Below, in pieces: positions 6,800 through 14,819 of a DNA stretch of 16,972 nucleotides. Source of the DNA: an uncultured Zetaproteobacteria bacterium (lineage in GTDB: Bacteria > Pseudomonadota > Zetaproteobacteria > Mariprofundales > Mariprofundaceae); the NCBI GenBank assembly GCA_947311795.1, contig CAMZLX010000078.1:1-16972 (forward strand). The letters are read 5' to 3'. The position numbers were made by a program, and so were the translations under genes. Each line of letters starts with the position of its first letter. The first letter of the stretch is position 1. The notes under the pieces are model-generated. The model saw only the letters and a program-made list of their open reading frames with translations, had not been told where the DNA came from and searched no databases.

Positions 6800-8602
6800 T
6801 TACCAGCTCTTGGCGGCGTTTTCTTCACCATGTTTTACAATCAATTTATGGTATGTTGAGAATACAGCATTGCGCGACACAATACCTAAAACTCTTTTCG
6901 GGCTCTCAGCATCGGTTACCGGCATTTGCTCAAAGGTGGCGCGGTCAAGAATATCAATCGCATCCAACAAGCTGTCATCTTCGGATAAGGTCATCACTTG
7001 TTTATTGGCAACTTCTTCTGCCACCACCACTTGATCAAGTGAAGAATCAAGCAGCCATGGTTGTAAGTCCGCAAAAGTAACCATACCCACCATATCTCCC
7101 TCATCATTGACCACAATTACGCAACCTTTACCCGATGAAATATATATACTTTTTAGGCTTTCTAATTTGTCCGATGCATGTACCGATGGCACAGAGCGCC
7201 ACGGCAGCCGTGATACAGGCACAGCTCGCATCCATGAGCGCTCCAGCGACCATTCCGTATCCACGCCTTTTTCCGTCAACACCTCTGTTAAAATCGAATC
7301 ACTACCAAATGCACGTTTGGTTAATGCGGCAACAACGCAGGCTGTCATCAATGGCACCATGATATGATAATCATTGGATAGCTCAAAAATCATAAGAATT
7401 GAACTCATGGGTGCTTGAATGGTCGCTGCAACCATCGCACCACACGCGACCAGAGCATATGCACCATACGATTCAGTCCATGTTGGGAACATGCCATGCA
7501 CAATGCCACCATACAATGCACCTGCTGTTGCCCCAATAAACACTGATGGACCAATCATACCACCACCAAATTTACCCCCTGAACAAATAATACTGGTTAA
7601 CATTTTTGCCACCAGCAAAATGCCAAGGAACAATGCCAAGGGTAAACCTTCACCCAAAATATTTGTGCCAACATTCTGCAATAAAATACCATCCACTGTG
7701 CCATAACCAATGGACATAATTTCGGGGATAACCAAAGCACATAAACCCAACAACAAACCTGCTACGGCAGGTCTAGCTATGGGAAAAGCGATATATTTCT
7801 CATACATATGTCGTGCTGCAGGTACACCTTTAACAATCACCGTTGCCAACAGACCACAGAAGATGCCCAAACCTACATACGCAGGGATTTCCCATGATGA
7901 AACAAGCCGGAATTCAGGAATGGTAAACATAGGGAAATTTCCCAGTTCAGAACGGGTAATCACCGTTGCAATTACAGCCGACATCACAATCGGTGTAAAT
8001 GTAGCAATCGCATAATCTGCCAAAATTACTTCCAAAGCGAACAACACACCCGCAATCGGTGCATTAAATGATGCAGCGATACCACCTGCTACACCGCAGC
8101 CAATCAAGGTGCGCATTTGTTTCTCAGATAAGTTAAACCACTGCCCAAGCAATGAAGAAAGTGCTGCGCCCAGTGCCACCGTTGGCGCTTCCCTACCCAT
8201 AGATGCCCCGCTACCTACGGATATAATATTGGCAACAAATTCACCACTGGTTTTTTTCGCTGAAATCTTGCCGCCGCGTTCTGCCAAAGCTTCAATCACA
8301 CCCGGAATCACGCGCTCTTCTGTCGCAGGCAACCAACGATTGTTAATCCAGCCTACAATCAAACCTGCCACCGTTGGTGCGAAAATAAAAGTAGACCAAT
8401 GAATATCATTGATGGCTGCTGTCCAGCTTGCTTCACCTGTCCAAATGCGGCTGACCCATTCAATGCCAAAACGGACAATCAGTGCACTATATCCTGCCAA
8501 AATGCCAACGCCGATTGCCAAGAAACCCAAATACAAAGAATCGTAAGATTTGAACCACGCTGGAAGCTCTTGAATGCGTTGTTGCAATGACTTATCGGAC
8601 AT
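6800..8602 (-). CDS. CLC-family chloride channel/antiporter with two CBS domains
   Basis: Inner-membrane anion transporter of the CLC fold, 600 aa. Residues ~20-430 are hydrophobic helices. GSGASMGREAP (130-140) carries the gating glutamate E138, FNAPIAGVLFALE is at 179-191, GGKFGGGMIGPSVF at 342-355, and Y412 aligns by eye with the chloride-coordinating tyrosine of E. coli ClcA. The C-terminal cytoplasmic part holds two CBS domains (about 465-525 and 530-585), which in this family can bind adenine nucleotides and tune gating. Two positions differ from ClcA: the GSGIP loop reads ERVIP (96-100), and the internal proton glutamate position is V192. So channel versus exchanger, and even ion preference, cannot be settled. 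The frame is open to 8704, but the ATG at 8600-8602 gives the expected N-terminus and overlaps the phosphatase gene by 11 bp. Confidence 0.9.
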   Translation of the reverse strand: MSDKSLQQRIQELPAWFKSYDSLYLGFLAIGVGILAGYSALIVRFGIEWVSRIWTGEASWTAAINDIHWSTFIFAPTVAGLIVGWINNRWLPATEERVIPGVIEALAERGGKISAKKTSGEFVANIISVGSGASMGREAPTVALGAALSSLLGQWFNLSEKQMRTLIGCGVAGGIAASFNAPIAGVLFALEVILADYAIATFTPIVMSAVIATVITRSELGNFPMFTIPEFRLVSSWEIPAYVGLGIFCGLLATVIVKGVPAARHMYEKYIAFPIARPAVAGLLLGLCALVIPEIMSIGYGTVDGILLQNVGTNILGEGLPLALFLGILLVAKMLTSIICSGGKFGGGMIGPSVFIGATAGALYGGIVHGMFPTWTESYGAYALVACGAMVAATIQAPMSSILMIFELSNDYHIMVPLMTACVVAALTKRAFGSDSILTEVLTEKGVDTEWSLERSWMRAVPVSRLPWRSVPSVHASDKLESLKSIYISSGKGCVIVVNDEGDMVGMVTFADLQPWLLDSSLDQVVVAEEVANKQVMTLSEDDSLLDAIDILDRATFEQMPVTDAESPKRVLGIVSRNAVFSTYHKLIVKHGEENAAKSW

Positions 8603-9071
8603 ACTTCGCCAACAAGTCATCAAGTAAACCTTGTGCATTTTCTTTGAGCATCTGATATGCATCTTCAAAGCCATGCGCGCCGCCATAATAAGGGTCGGGC
8701 ACATCAGGTGCAGCCTCTAAACCTTCAAACGCGCGCATCATCAAGACCTGCTCAGGTTTTGCGCCCATGCGAATCAGACTATCGCGGTTATCCCTATCCA
8801 TGGCGACAAATATATCCCAATCGTGGATATTAAGCTGTGTGATTTGTTGCGCTCTGTGATTTTCTAGGGTTAACCCTTTTTCCAATGCCTTGCTTGCAGA
8901 GCGCGGGTCTGCACTTCCACCCACATGCCAGCTTCCCGTACCTGCGGATTCAAAGTGGAATTTATCGGATAAACCTTGCGTTTCTGCAACAGATTTAACC
9001 ACCACTTCGGCAAGGGGTGAACGGCAAATATTACCCAAACACACAAATAAAACGCGAAGTGGCTGACTCAT
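8592..9071 (-). CDS. Low-molecular-weight protein tyrosine phosphatase
   Basis: Cytoplasmic phosphatase of the LMW-PTP/ArsC fold, 159 aa, normal length. The P-loop CLGNICRS sits at 11-18, with nucleophile C11 and R17. The general-acid segment VPDPYYGG is at 124-131, with D126 as the acid. Bacterial members dephosphorylate phosphotyrosine, often on exopolysaccharide kinases, but no tyrosine kinase or capsule gene is present here, so the substrate is unknown. Arsenate reductase is less likely because the DPYYGG motif is that of true phosphatases. The frame is open to 9122; I choose the ATG at 9069-9071 because it forms an ATGA overlap with the tsaB stop and puts the P-loop at the usual distance from the N-terminus. 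Confidence 0.93.
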   Translation of the reverse strand: MSQPLRVLFVCLGNICRSPLAEVVVKSVAETQGLSDKFHFESAGTGSWHVGGSADPRSASKALEKGLTLENHRAQQITQLNIHDWDIFVAMDRDNRDSLIRMGAKPEQVLMMRAFEGLEAAPDVPDPYYGGAHGFEDAYQMLKENAQGLLDDLLAKYVR

Positions 9072-9706
9072 GCTAAATTTTTCTCCGCTTGTGAAGCTTG
9101 CAAATACAGAGGCTCTACCCACAACGCATGTTCTGCAGTATCGGGAATAGCTAACACTGCTTGTTGCAATGCGCGCTCACGTGAGAGCTTTACGGGTAAA
9201 GCTTCCCAGCTATGAAGTTCAACAGGCACATCTGAGATAGAAATATAAGCAGCGGGTTTAAGTGATAAGAATTCTTGCCAAGATAAACACTGTGGTGCGG
9301 TTAAACATTGCCCTTGTGCATATTGTGCTGCATACACCAAACCCGAGCGCGCATCCTCAATCGCCCAAATGGGCGCTGAAGTATCCGCTTGAAGCGCTGT
9401 AATCGCCAACGACGACAAACCAAACACAGGTTTATGTAGCGACGCATTTAAACCTGCAATGGTAGCACATGCCACACGTAACCCTGTGAAAGAACCTGGT
9501 CCTGTACTGACTGCAAAAGCTTGCAAGTCTTGCCAATTTATACCGTGGGTTTGAAGCAGGTTTTGCAACATCGGCAGCAACTCACGCGAATGCGCACGCG
9601 GCGTTTTCATGGTTGCAGAAAGCACACGACCATCTTCCAAACATAAACAAGCACTCGCACCAACCCCTGTATCCAATGCTAAGATAGGTCTAGGGGATAA
9701 AGGCAC
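9068..9706 (-). CDS. tsaB: tRNA t6A biosynthesis protein TsaB (YeaZ)
   Basis: Non-catalytic partner of TsaD that scaffolds the TsaB-TsaD-TsaE complex making N6-threonylcarbamoyladenosine at position 37 of ANN-decoding tRNAs. The 212-aa protein has the ASKHA-fold N-terminus ILALDTGVGASACLCL (8-23), the conserved HSRELLP (39-45) and the hallmark STGPGSFTGLR (67-77). TsaD would be longer with metal-binding histidines, which are absent here. The start is GTG (9704-9706); a TAA two codons upstream in frame excludes a longer form, and there is no good ribosome site. It begins 17 nt after the ccsB stop and overlaps the phosphatase by ATGA. Confidence 0.93.
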   Translation of the reverse strand: MPLSPRPILALDTGVGASACLCLEDGRVLSATMKTPRAHSRELLPMLQNLLQTHGINWQDLQAFAVSTGPGSFTGLRVACATIAGLNASLHKPVFGLSSLAITALQADTSAPIWAIEDARSGLVYAAQYAQGQCLTAPQCLSWQEFLSLKPAAYISISDVPVELHSWEALPVKLSRERALQQAVLAIPDTAEHALWVEPLYLQASQAEKNLA

Positions 9707-9723
9707 GAGTGTTTAAAAAAGAA

Positions 9724-10968
9724 TCAGGTAAGTTGACCGTAGGAATGCAAACCAGATAAATACATGTTTACACCTACGAAACAAAAGATTGTGACCACAA
9801 AACCAATCACTGTCCACCAAGCCAAGGTTTTACCTTGCAAGCCGTGAGAGAACCTTGCATGAAGATATGCACCATACACAAGCCAAACAATCAATGCCCA
9901 AGTTTCTTTAGGGTCCCAAGACCAATAACCGCCCCAAGCTTCTGCAGCCCAAGCCGCACCAAGAATCGTTGCCAAAGTAAATGCAGGGAACCCAACCGCA
10001 ACGGCCTTATAACCCAGTTGGTCCAACTGTTTAAGCGATGGCAACACTGCAAGCAATTTAGAATTGGGATTGCGATTTTCAACGCGGTTCCTAAGCAACC
10101 ATGCCATACCTGCACCACATGCCACAGCAAATGAACCATAACCCACAAAGTTCAGCGGCACATGAATTTTCATCCAGTAGGACTGCAATGCTGGTACCAA
10201 AGGTTTGATGTCAGACTGACCAATAGACTCTAGCCAAATCGCAAAAAACACACCTGCTGCCACAATCGGCATCACAAATGCGCCCAAACCACGCGCCTTA
10301 TGACGGCTTTCAAGCGTTAAATACACCACTGAAATCACACAAAACAACAGAATAAATACTTCATACAAGTTGGATACTGGCGCATGTCCGATGTCCCCAT
10401 CCATCAACAAGTAAGATTCATACCAACGCAATAAAAGCGCAGAACCACCCGCATACACACCAACCCAAGCCGTTATCGTGCCCAGTTTACCAATGAATGA
10501 ATCCGGTGCAAAAAGGTAAGCCATGTAACAAAGTGCTGAGAACAAAAATGCAACATTCATGGTCATGACAATGCGGCCTGAGAATAAATTGGATTGGTCT
10601 TCATAAGTAATCATTGCAGCAGATGGTTCAAATAAGGTGTATAAACCCATCAAAGATACCATCAATACAATACCATCTAACCACGGTACAAGAATTTCAG
10701 AAAAACGAAATGCGCGGAATTTCGCTTTGGATGTTGTGAATGAAAAAGCAATGCCTGCCAATGCACCTGCACCCATCCATGTGACACCCTGCATGCTAAA
10801 CATTTGGAACACAAAATTATCTTCCACATAGCCATCACCGCCGAACATTGCCAGTGCTGCAAGCCCTGCAATCATGCCTAAATATGCCCATGTACGAACG
10901 TGGGCAATACGCCCTGAAAATATTGAAAAGGTGCTGCTCTGATTTGAATCCATAGTTGTTGCTGTCAT
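9724..10968 (-). CDS. ccsB: Cytochrome c biogenesis protein CcsB/CcsA (ResC), System II
   Basis: Multi-pass inner-membrane protein that, with ResB/Ccs1, carries heme to the periplasmic side and attaches it to CXXCH apocytochromes (System II). The 414 residues contain several hydrophobic segments (about 26-44, 58-77, 98-114, 133-153, 162-182, 201-220, 231-247, 270-292, 322-342, 354-370, 381-402). The tryptophan-rich WWD heme-handling motif WGGYWSWDPKETWA is at 345-358. Candidate heme-ligand histidines are in GHAPVSNLYE (H195), KIHVPLNF (H269) and SGLHSYG (H408). The ATG overlaps the resB stop as ATGA and has a strong AAGGAG about 7 nt upstream, so synthesis of the two partners is coupled. Gene naming varies between CcsA, CcsB and ResC. 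No thiol-reducing CcdA or ResA homologue is in the window. Confidence 0.94.
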   Translation of the reverse strand: MTATTMDSNQSSTFSIFSGRIAHVRTWAYLGMIAGLAALAMFGGDGYVEDNFVFQMFSMQGVTWMGAGALAGIAFSFTTSKAKFRAFRFSEILVPWLDGIVLMVSLMGLYTLFEPSAAMITYEDQSNLFSGRIVMTMNVAFLFSALCYMAYLFAPDSFIGKLGTITAWVGVYAGGSALLLRWYESYLLMDGDIGHAPVSNLYEVFILLFCVISVVYLTLESRHKARGLGAFVMPIVAAGVFFAIWLESIGQSDIKPLVPALQSYWMKIHVPLNFVGYGSFAVACGAGMAWLLRNRVENRNPNSKLLAVLPSLKQLDQLGYKAVAVGFPAFTLATILGAAWAAEAWGGYWSWDPKETWALIVWLVYGAYLHARFSHGLQGKTLAWWTVIGFVVTIFCFVGVNMYLSGLHSYGQLT

Positions 10969-12656
10969 GATTGAACTCCTTGTTGATGCACATAAGCATC
11001 TTTGATTTGCTGTTCCAAGTCGATGAACTCTTGTTCAAATGCAACGGGATTACGGTTGCTTATACCAGTAACTTCCAGTTTCACTTTCCCTTGTTCATCA
11101 TCTTCAATTTTTATCCAAACTTTACGGTGAGCGACATAAAACATAATACAAAGCCCTAAAACAAGCACGCCACTACCAAACCACACTACGTCCATACCAG
11201 GGTCTTTGGCAAGTTGAAGTCCGGTATAATAGGTTTGGTCGAAGTCTTCGAGCACAGGCACAAATGGCCAAGGCATATCAGGAAGTACGCGCAATGCCTG
11301 AATCACACGGTTGCCAAGCATAGGCAAATCATCAGGTCGTTCATCGCCATACACTTTTTCCAAAGCAGCACGAAATGCATTCAAATTAGCACGTTGTTGC
11401 TCTTCTTGGCTTGCCAATTGTTCTGCTGGCATATTGCGAATAAAGGCTTGAAACAATTCCCATTCTTGAGGGTTGGAGAAGTCTAAACCCAAAGAGTAGG
11501 ACTCAAAATCACGTGCATCACCCGTTTTCGATACCATGATAAATGAACCTTGATTTTGGTCATCAATCATAAATGGATTCATAAAACTGCGCACCAATAC
11601 AGGCGTCAAACCTTTACCACGAATCACCATATCAACCGATGGACCCATGTCTTTGAATACTTTCGGTGCACCGGCTTCTGCCATATTTTCAATGTTATAC
11701 GGGCGGAAATCTTTAAATTCCAAGCTCACATCTGAATTCGGGTCTTGGAACTGGGTGTAAACGCGCCCTGTGACCGTATCAATATTCCCTTCCTTATTTA
11801 AACGGAATAGGTTGAGATTGACTTCTGAACCCCCATCACCAAACGATGCTTGATAAATGCGAACACCTTTATACAGCAAGGGTTCATTCACAATAATATC
11901 TGAAGTCATCACTTCTTTACCATCTTCAATAATGGTCAAAGTAGAACGGAATTCAGAAGGCGCGCCTGTGGAGAAAAAGTTAATCTCAAAATCATCACAA
12001 CGGATTTCAAAGGGCATTTTTAGATATTCAGTGCTTGTGCCTTTCAAGAAAGAGATTTCACTTTCTTTCCCGCCTTCAGGCACAGCCATATTACCACGGA
12101 AGCCAAACTGCACACTTAACCAACCACCGATAAGGATAACCAGCATCGCTGTATGCACTGAGATATAACCCCATTTATGAAAGCGACCTTTATCACCACG
12201 CAACCAAAGCGTATCGCCCACTTTGGTCTCCATCCAATGCCAACCTGGCAAACTTTCCTTGATGGTGGTGATTGCTTTTTCTCTATCATCCAAGGTTAAA
12301 TCAAATTTTTGTTCAATATGTTTGCGCGCATTCTCATTCATCGTGCCTTTGCGGTTTTTCATCTCTTGCAAAAAGCGCGGCGTGTTGCGAATCAAACATG
12401 CACCAAGCGATAACATCAATAAACCCAAAATGGTTAAGAACCACCAAGTATGGTACATATCAAACAGACCCAAGGCACGGAATGTCCAATACCATGTCGG
12501 GCCAAATTGGTGCAGATAATCGGCCTGGTCTTGGTTTTGCTGAAGCACTGTGCCAATCACGGATGCGATAGACAAAACAACAAGCAGTAGAATAGCCACT
12601 GGCATAGAGCCAAAGCGTGTAATAATGGGTTTAAAAGTTTGATTGATAAATGACAT
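10965..12656 (-). CDS. resB: Cytochrome c biogenesis protein ResB (Ccs1), System II
   Basis: Partner of CcsB in periplasmic heme delivery and ligation. In the 563-aa form, membrane helices are about 18-38, 71-90 and 163-183, then a large extracytoplasmic domain of roughly 300 residues, then a last helix near 490-509 and a cytoplasmic tail. The third helix carries H168 in SVHTAMLVILIGG, a likely conserved heme ligand. This layout matches ResB/Ccs1. It appears to be the first gene of the minus-strand block. The start is unsure: the ATG at 12654-12656 gives the usual N-terminus, but an ATG at 12675-12677 is in frame and neither has a clear ribosome site. A short hairpin (GTGGC...GCCAC) lies directly before the chosen ATG. 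Confidence 0.92.
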   Translation of the reverse strand: MSFINQTFKPIITRFGSMPVAILLLVVLSIASVIGTVLQQNQDQADYLHQFGPTWYWTFRALGLFDMYHTWWFLTILGLLMLSLGACLIRNTPRFLQEMKNRKGTMNENARKHIEQKFDLTLDDREKAITTIKESLPGWHWMETKVGDTLWLRGDKGRFHKWGYISVHTAMLVILIGGWLSVQFGFRGNMAVPEGGKESEISFLKGTSTEYLKMPFEIRCDDFEINFFSTGAPSEFRSTLTIIEDGKEVMTSDIIVNEPLLYKGVRIYQASFGDGGSEVNLNLFRLNKEGNIDTVTGRVYTQFQDPNSDVSLEFKDFRPYNIENMAEAGAPKVFKDMGPSVDMVIRGKGLTPVLVRSFMNPFMIDDQNQGSFIMVSKTGDARDFESYSLGLDFSNPQEWELFQAFIRNMPAEQLASQEEQQRANLNAFRAALEKVYGDERPDDLPMLGNRVIQALRVLPDMPWPFVPVLEDFDQTYYTGLQLAKDPGMDVVWFGSGVLVLGLCIMFYVAHRKVWIKIEDDEQGKVKLEVTGISNRNPVAFEQEFIDLEQQIKDAYVHQQGVQS

Positions 12657-12745
12657 GGTGGCGTAGCATAGCCACATCAAGATAAAGATTACATTAAAAA
12701 GTAACCTTATATTTTATCATGTTAAATTGCTGTTGCTCATTTTTC

Positions 12746-12773
12746 TTGCAAGCAAACCTGTGTCTTCTAACAT
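12746..12773 (+). promoter_or_regulatory. Possible sigma-70-type promoter for the yqeY-like gene
   Basis: A TTGCAA at 12746-12751 and a TAACAT at 12768-12773 are separated by 16 nt. Each matches the sigma-70 consensus at four of six positions. They lie about 40 nt upstream of the plus-strand start at 12811, inside the 154-nt divergent gap between resB and the yqeY-like gene. The gap is AT-rich on the resB side, but I could not place a convincing resB promoter. By-eye call only. Confidence 0.3.
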
Positions 12774-12810
12774 AACCACCTGAAATAAATCATTTAAAGG
12801 TGCTAACCCT

Positions 12811-13251
12811 ATGTTAACTGAACAAATAACCAACGATATGAAAACCGCGATGAAAGCGAAAGATAGCATCGCTCTTGGTACCATCCGCATGCTTCGCGCC
12901 GCGATTAAAGACAAAGAAATCGAACTGGGTAAAAGCCTTGAAGATGTGGATGTGCTTGCTGTCATCAGCAAAATGATGAAGCAGCGTAAAGATGCCGCCA
13001 ATCAATATATGGATGCAGCGCGCCCAGAGCTGGCAGACAAGGAAAACGCTGAAATTAAGGTATTGGACGTGTATATGCCTGAACAAATGAGCGATGATGC
13101 GATTAAATCCATGGTTACTGATGCAATTGCACAAGCCGGTGCAACATCCATGAAAGATATGGGCAAAGTGATGGGTATTGTGCGCCCCAAAGCAGCTGGC
13201 AATGCGGATATGGGCAAAGTCTCTGCAGCCGTCAAAGCAGCGCTTCAGTAA
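12811..13251 (+). CDS. yqeY: GatB/YqeY-domain protein
   Basis: A small cytoplasmic protein of 146 aa, the normal length for stand-alone YqeY. It is a helical domain related to the C-terminal tail of GatB, the subunit of tRNA-dependent amidotransferase. Typical sequences seen are LTEQITNDMKTAMKAKD (2-18), RMLRAAIKDKEIELGK (26-41), the YMPEQMSDD segment (89-97), and the end GKVMGIVRPKAAGNADMG (118-135), where the family has a conserved K.VMG...P...G.ADG-like pattern. Function in free-standing form is not firmly known; tRNA-linked roles are presumed. It is often found near rpsU or dnaG, but neither is here. A weak AAAGGTG lies about 9 nt upstream of the ATG. It precedes the CbiM-like gene by 11 nt, so the two probably share a transcript. 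Confidence 0.9.
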   Translation: MLTEQITNDMKTAMKAKDSIALGTIRMLRAAIKDKEIELGKSLEDVDVLAVISKMMKQRKDAANQYMDAARPELADKENAEIKVLDVYMPEQMSDDAIKSMVTDAIAQAGATSMKDMGKVMGIVRPKAAGNADMGKVSAAVKAALQ

Positions 13252-13262
13252 TCCGCTAAGTC

Positions 13263-13928
13263 ATGCATATCCCAGCAGGTTTTTATCCCGAATGGCTAAC
13301 CATGCTGGGCAATATCATTGCCATTCCCGTCATTTTAATCGCCATTTGGCGCACGGAAACCCGCTTTTGGTCGGGTTGGTCGGAAGGTTTGCAAGTTGCC
13401 TCCATTTTTATCGCACTCTCGGCTTTATATATGCTGCAAGCCGACATCAAACCCGGCATGGCAATCCATTGGTTGGGTGTGATGCTCACCGTGATGATGG
13501 TGGGGCCATGGACAGCCATCATTGTGTTATCATCCATTCATGTCTTTTTATTGATTGCTAAAGATATGGGCGATATTTCGACATTGGGCTTTAATATCAG
13601 CACCTCAGTTTTATTGCCTGTATTGATTGCAACCAGTGTGCATTTGGTTTTCTACTACAAATTCCCACGCATTGTACCTGTGTATTTCGCCAAGGTCGGG
13701 TTTGGTGATTTATTATGCATGCTGGGTGTGGATGCAGCGCTTACAACGTGTTTAATCTTGTTTTCTAGTTACCCCACATTCCATATCACCCAAGAGTTTA
13801 CCATTATATTAGCTTTGATGGGTGGCATGGAAGCTGTGATTAGCACTTGGATTGTATCGGGTTTTATTCTTTATTTTCCCGACTGGCTAGTCACTTTCAA
13901 TGACGAAGAATATATCAATGGTAAATAA
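13263..13928 (+). CDS. CbiM-like membrane protein, possible cobalt/nickel ECF-type component
   Basis: A 221-aa hydrophobic protein with about six membrane segments (roughly 12-28, 43-59, 68-98, 114-132, 148-167, 179-203). The N-terminus MHIPAGF closely resembles the MHIPDGF start of CbiM/NikM substrate-binding components, where the terminal amine, His2 and a later His coordinate Co or Ni. A matching second site, AIHWLGVMLTVMMVGPW, puts H69 where CbiM has its HLLGG...LLGPW segment. This supports an ECF-type energy-coupling permease family member. No CbiQ (T component), CbiO (ATPase) or CbiN is next to it, so whether it transports metal alone, uses distant partners or does something else is open. 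The chosen ATG is required by the conserved N-terminal motif, although the ribosome site is poor. It converges with the next gene, leaving 3 nt between stops. Confidence 0.7.
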   Translation: MHIPAGFYPEWLTMLGNIIAIPVILIAIWRTETRFWSGWSEGLQVASIFIALSALYMLQADIKPGMAIHWLGVMLTVMMVGPWTAIIVLSSIHVFLLIAKDMGDISTLGFNISTSVLLPVLIATSVHLVFYYKFPRIVPVYFAKVGFGDLLCMLGVDAALTTCLILFSSYPTFHITQEFTIILALMGGMEAVISTWIVSGFILYFPDWLVTFNDEEYINGK

Positions 13929-13931
13929 AGT

Positions 13932-14732
13932 TTAAAACGTGTGAACATATGCCATGGAAGCAATCCATGATATTTTATCATGCCCTTGAATTTCTTTGGT
14001 AACATCATACAAACCCCAAGTAAGGCTTACAGGCCACGCCGCAACGGGTACAGCACCAAAACCTAGTGACGCAATCCCCGCCGTGTAATCAGCTACCACG
14101 CTTAACTGTGGCACAGGGTAAAATGCGACGGAACCAAATCCCGATACTCTTTTCGCCCGGTCACTTCTCGGTGCTGTGTCATAAATCGTTCGGAAAGCGT
14201 TGTTGCCAAAGCCAGCATTCATAATCACCACATATTCACTGACCACAGCCACTTTTGTCGCTGCAAGGTAAAAACTTGGCACGTTTCTACCTGCGCTAGC
14301 ATGCCAAAGCGTGATGTTTTTTACGCCTATCGAAACACCAAGATTATAATCATCAAAGTATCTTCCTAGTGCTAAGCTTAAATCACCACGGTCAAATGCC
14401 CCGCCATCGCTTGGGTTAATGCTACCCAAATCAAGCCCTACCAAGCCGCCAATTTTATCTTCTTTTGATATTTCAAAACCAAAACCTGTGCTCATTGCAC
14501 CATCCACACTGGCAGCTCTTCCTGGCATATCTTTAATGCCGCCAATGCCTACAAATGCAACTTTTTGATAAGGTGTTAACCCTGATGGTGCCGCCAATGA
14601 AAACGTAGGCGAAGCATGAACTTTATTTGGGTCTAATGTGAAAAAATAATCTAGATCTTCCTCGGCACATGCAGTGGCAATAAGTGACAACATCAAAAAA
14701 CTTGTCAACAGAATCTTTTGCATTTGTTTCAT
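13932..14732 (-). CDS. Exported, probably outer-membrane beta-barrel protein, family not recognised
   Basis: A 266-aa protein that begins with basic residues and a hydrophobic run (ILLTSFLMLSLIATACA), with a likely signal peptidase cut after ACA at 21-23, although a lipoprotein site at the cysteine cannot be fully excluded. The mature part is rich in glycine and alternating hydrophobic/polar residues typical of beta strands, and ends in ...MAYVHTF. The terminal Phe is the classical outer-membrane insertion signal. I do not recognise the family and assign no substrate. The ATG at 14730-14732 is chosen over an upstream in-frame ATG at 14766-14768 because it starts directly at the signal peptide and has an AGGGGG about 10 nt upstream. 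It is transcribed divergently from the FecR-domain gene across a short gap, which hints at a shared function. Confidence 0.75.
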   Translation of the reverse strand: MKQMQKILLTSFLMLSLIATACAEEDLDYFFTLDPNKVHASPTFSLAAPSGLTPYQKVAFVGIGGIKDMPGRAASVDGAMSTGFGFEISKEDKIGGLVGLDLGSINPSDGGAFDRGDLSLALGRYFDDYNLGVSIGVKNITLWHASAGRNVPSFYLAATKVAVVSEYVVIMNAGFGNNAFRTIYDTAPRSDRAKRVSGFGSVAFYPVPQLSVVADYTAGIASLGFGAVPVAAWPVSLTWGLYDVTKEIQGHDKISWIASMAYVHTF

Positions 14733-14819
14733 AGTTTCAGTACCCCCTGAACCTGCACCCATTTGCATTTCTGATTAGTGTAGGCTAATGTACTTAGCAG
14801 TCAAGTATAGGGGTTTTGT

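Noticed and set aside
6693..7080. Overlapping plus-strand frames across the helicase/CLC junction
   Set aside because: They cross two firmly identified minus-strand genes and show no family features.
8592..9071. Arsenate reductase
   Set aside because: The DPYYGG general-acid motif and P-loop fit LMW tyrosine phosphatases; no ars genes are nearby.
12814..13134. Minus-strand 106-codon frame opposite the YqeY-like gene
   Set aside because: Composition looks like an antisense shadow; the plus-strand YqeY-type sequence is clearly conserved.
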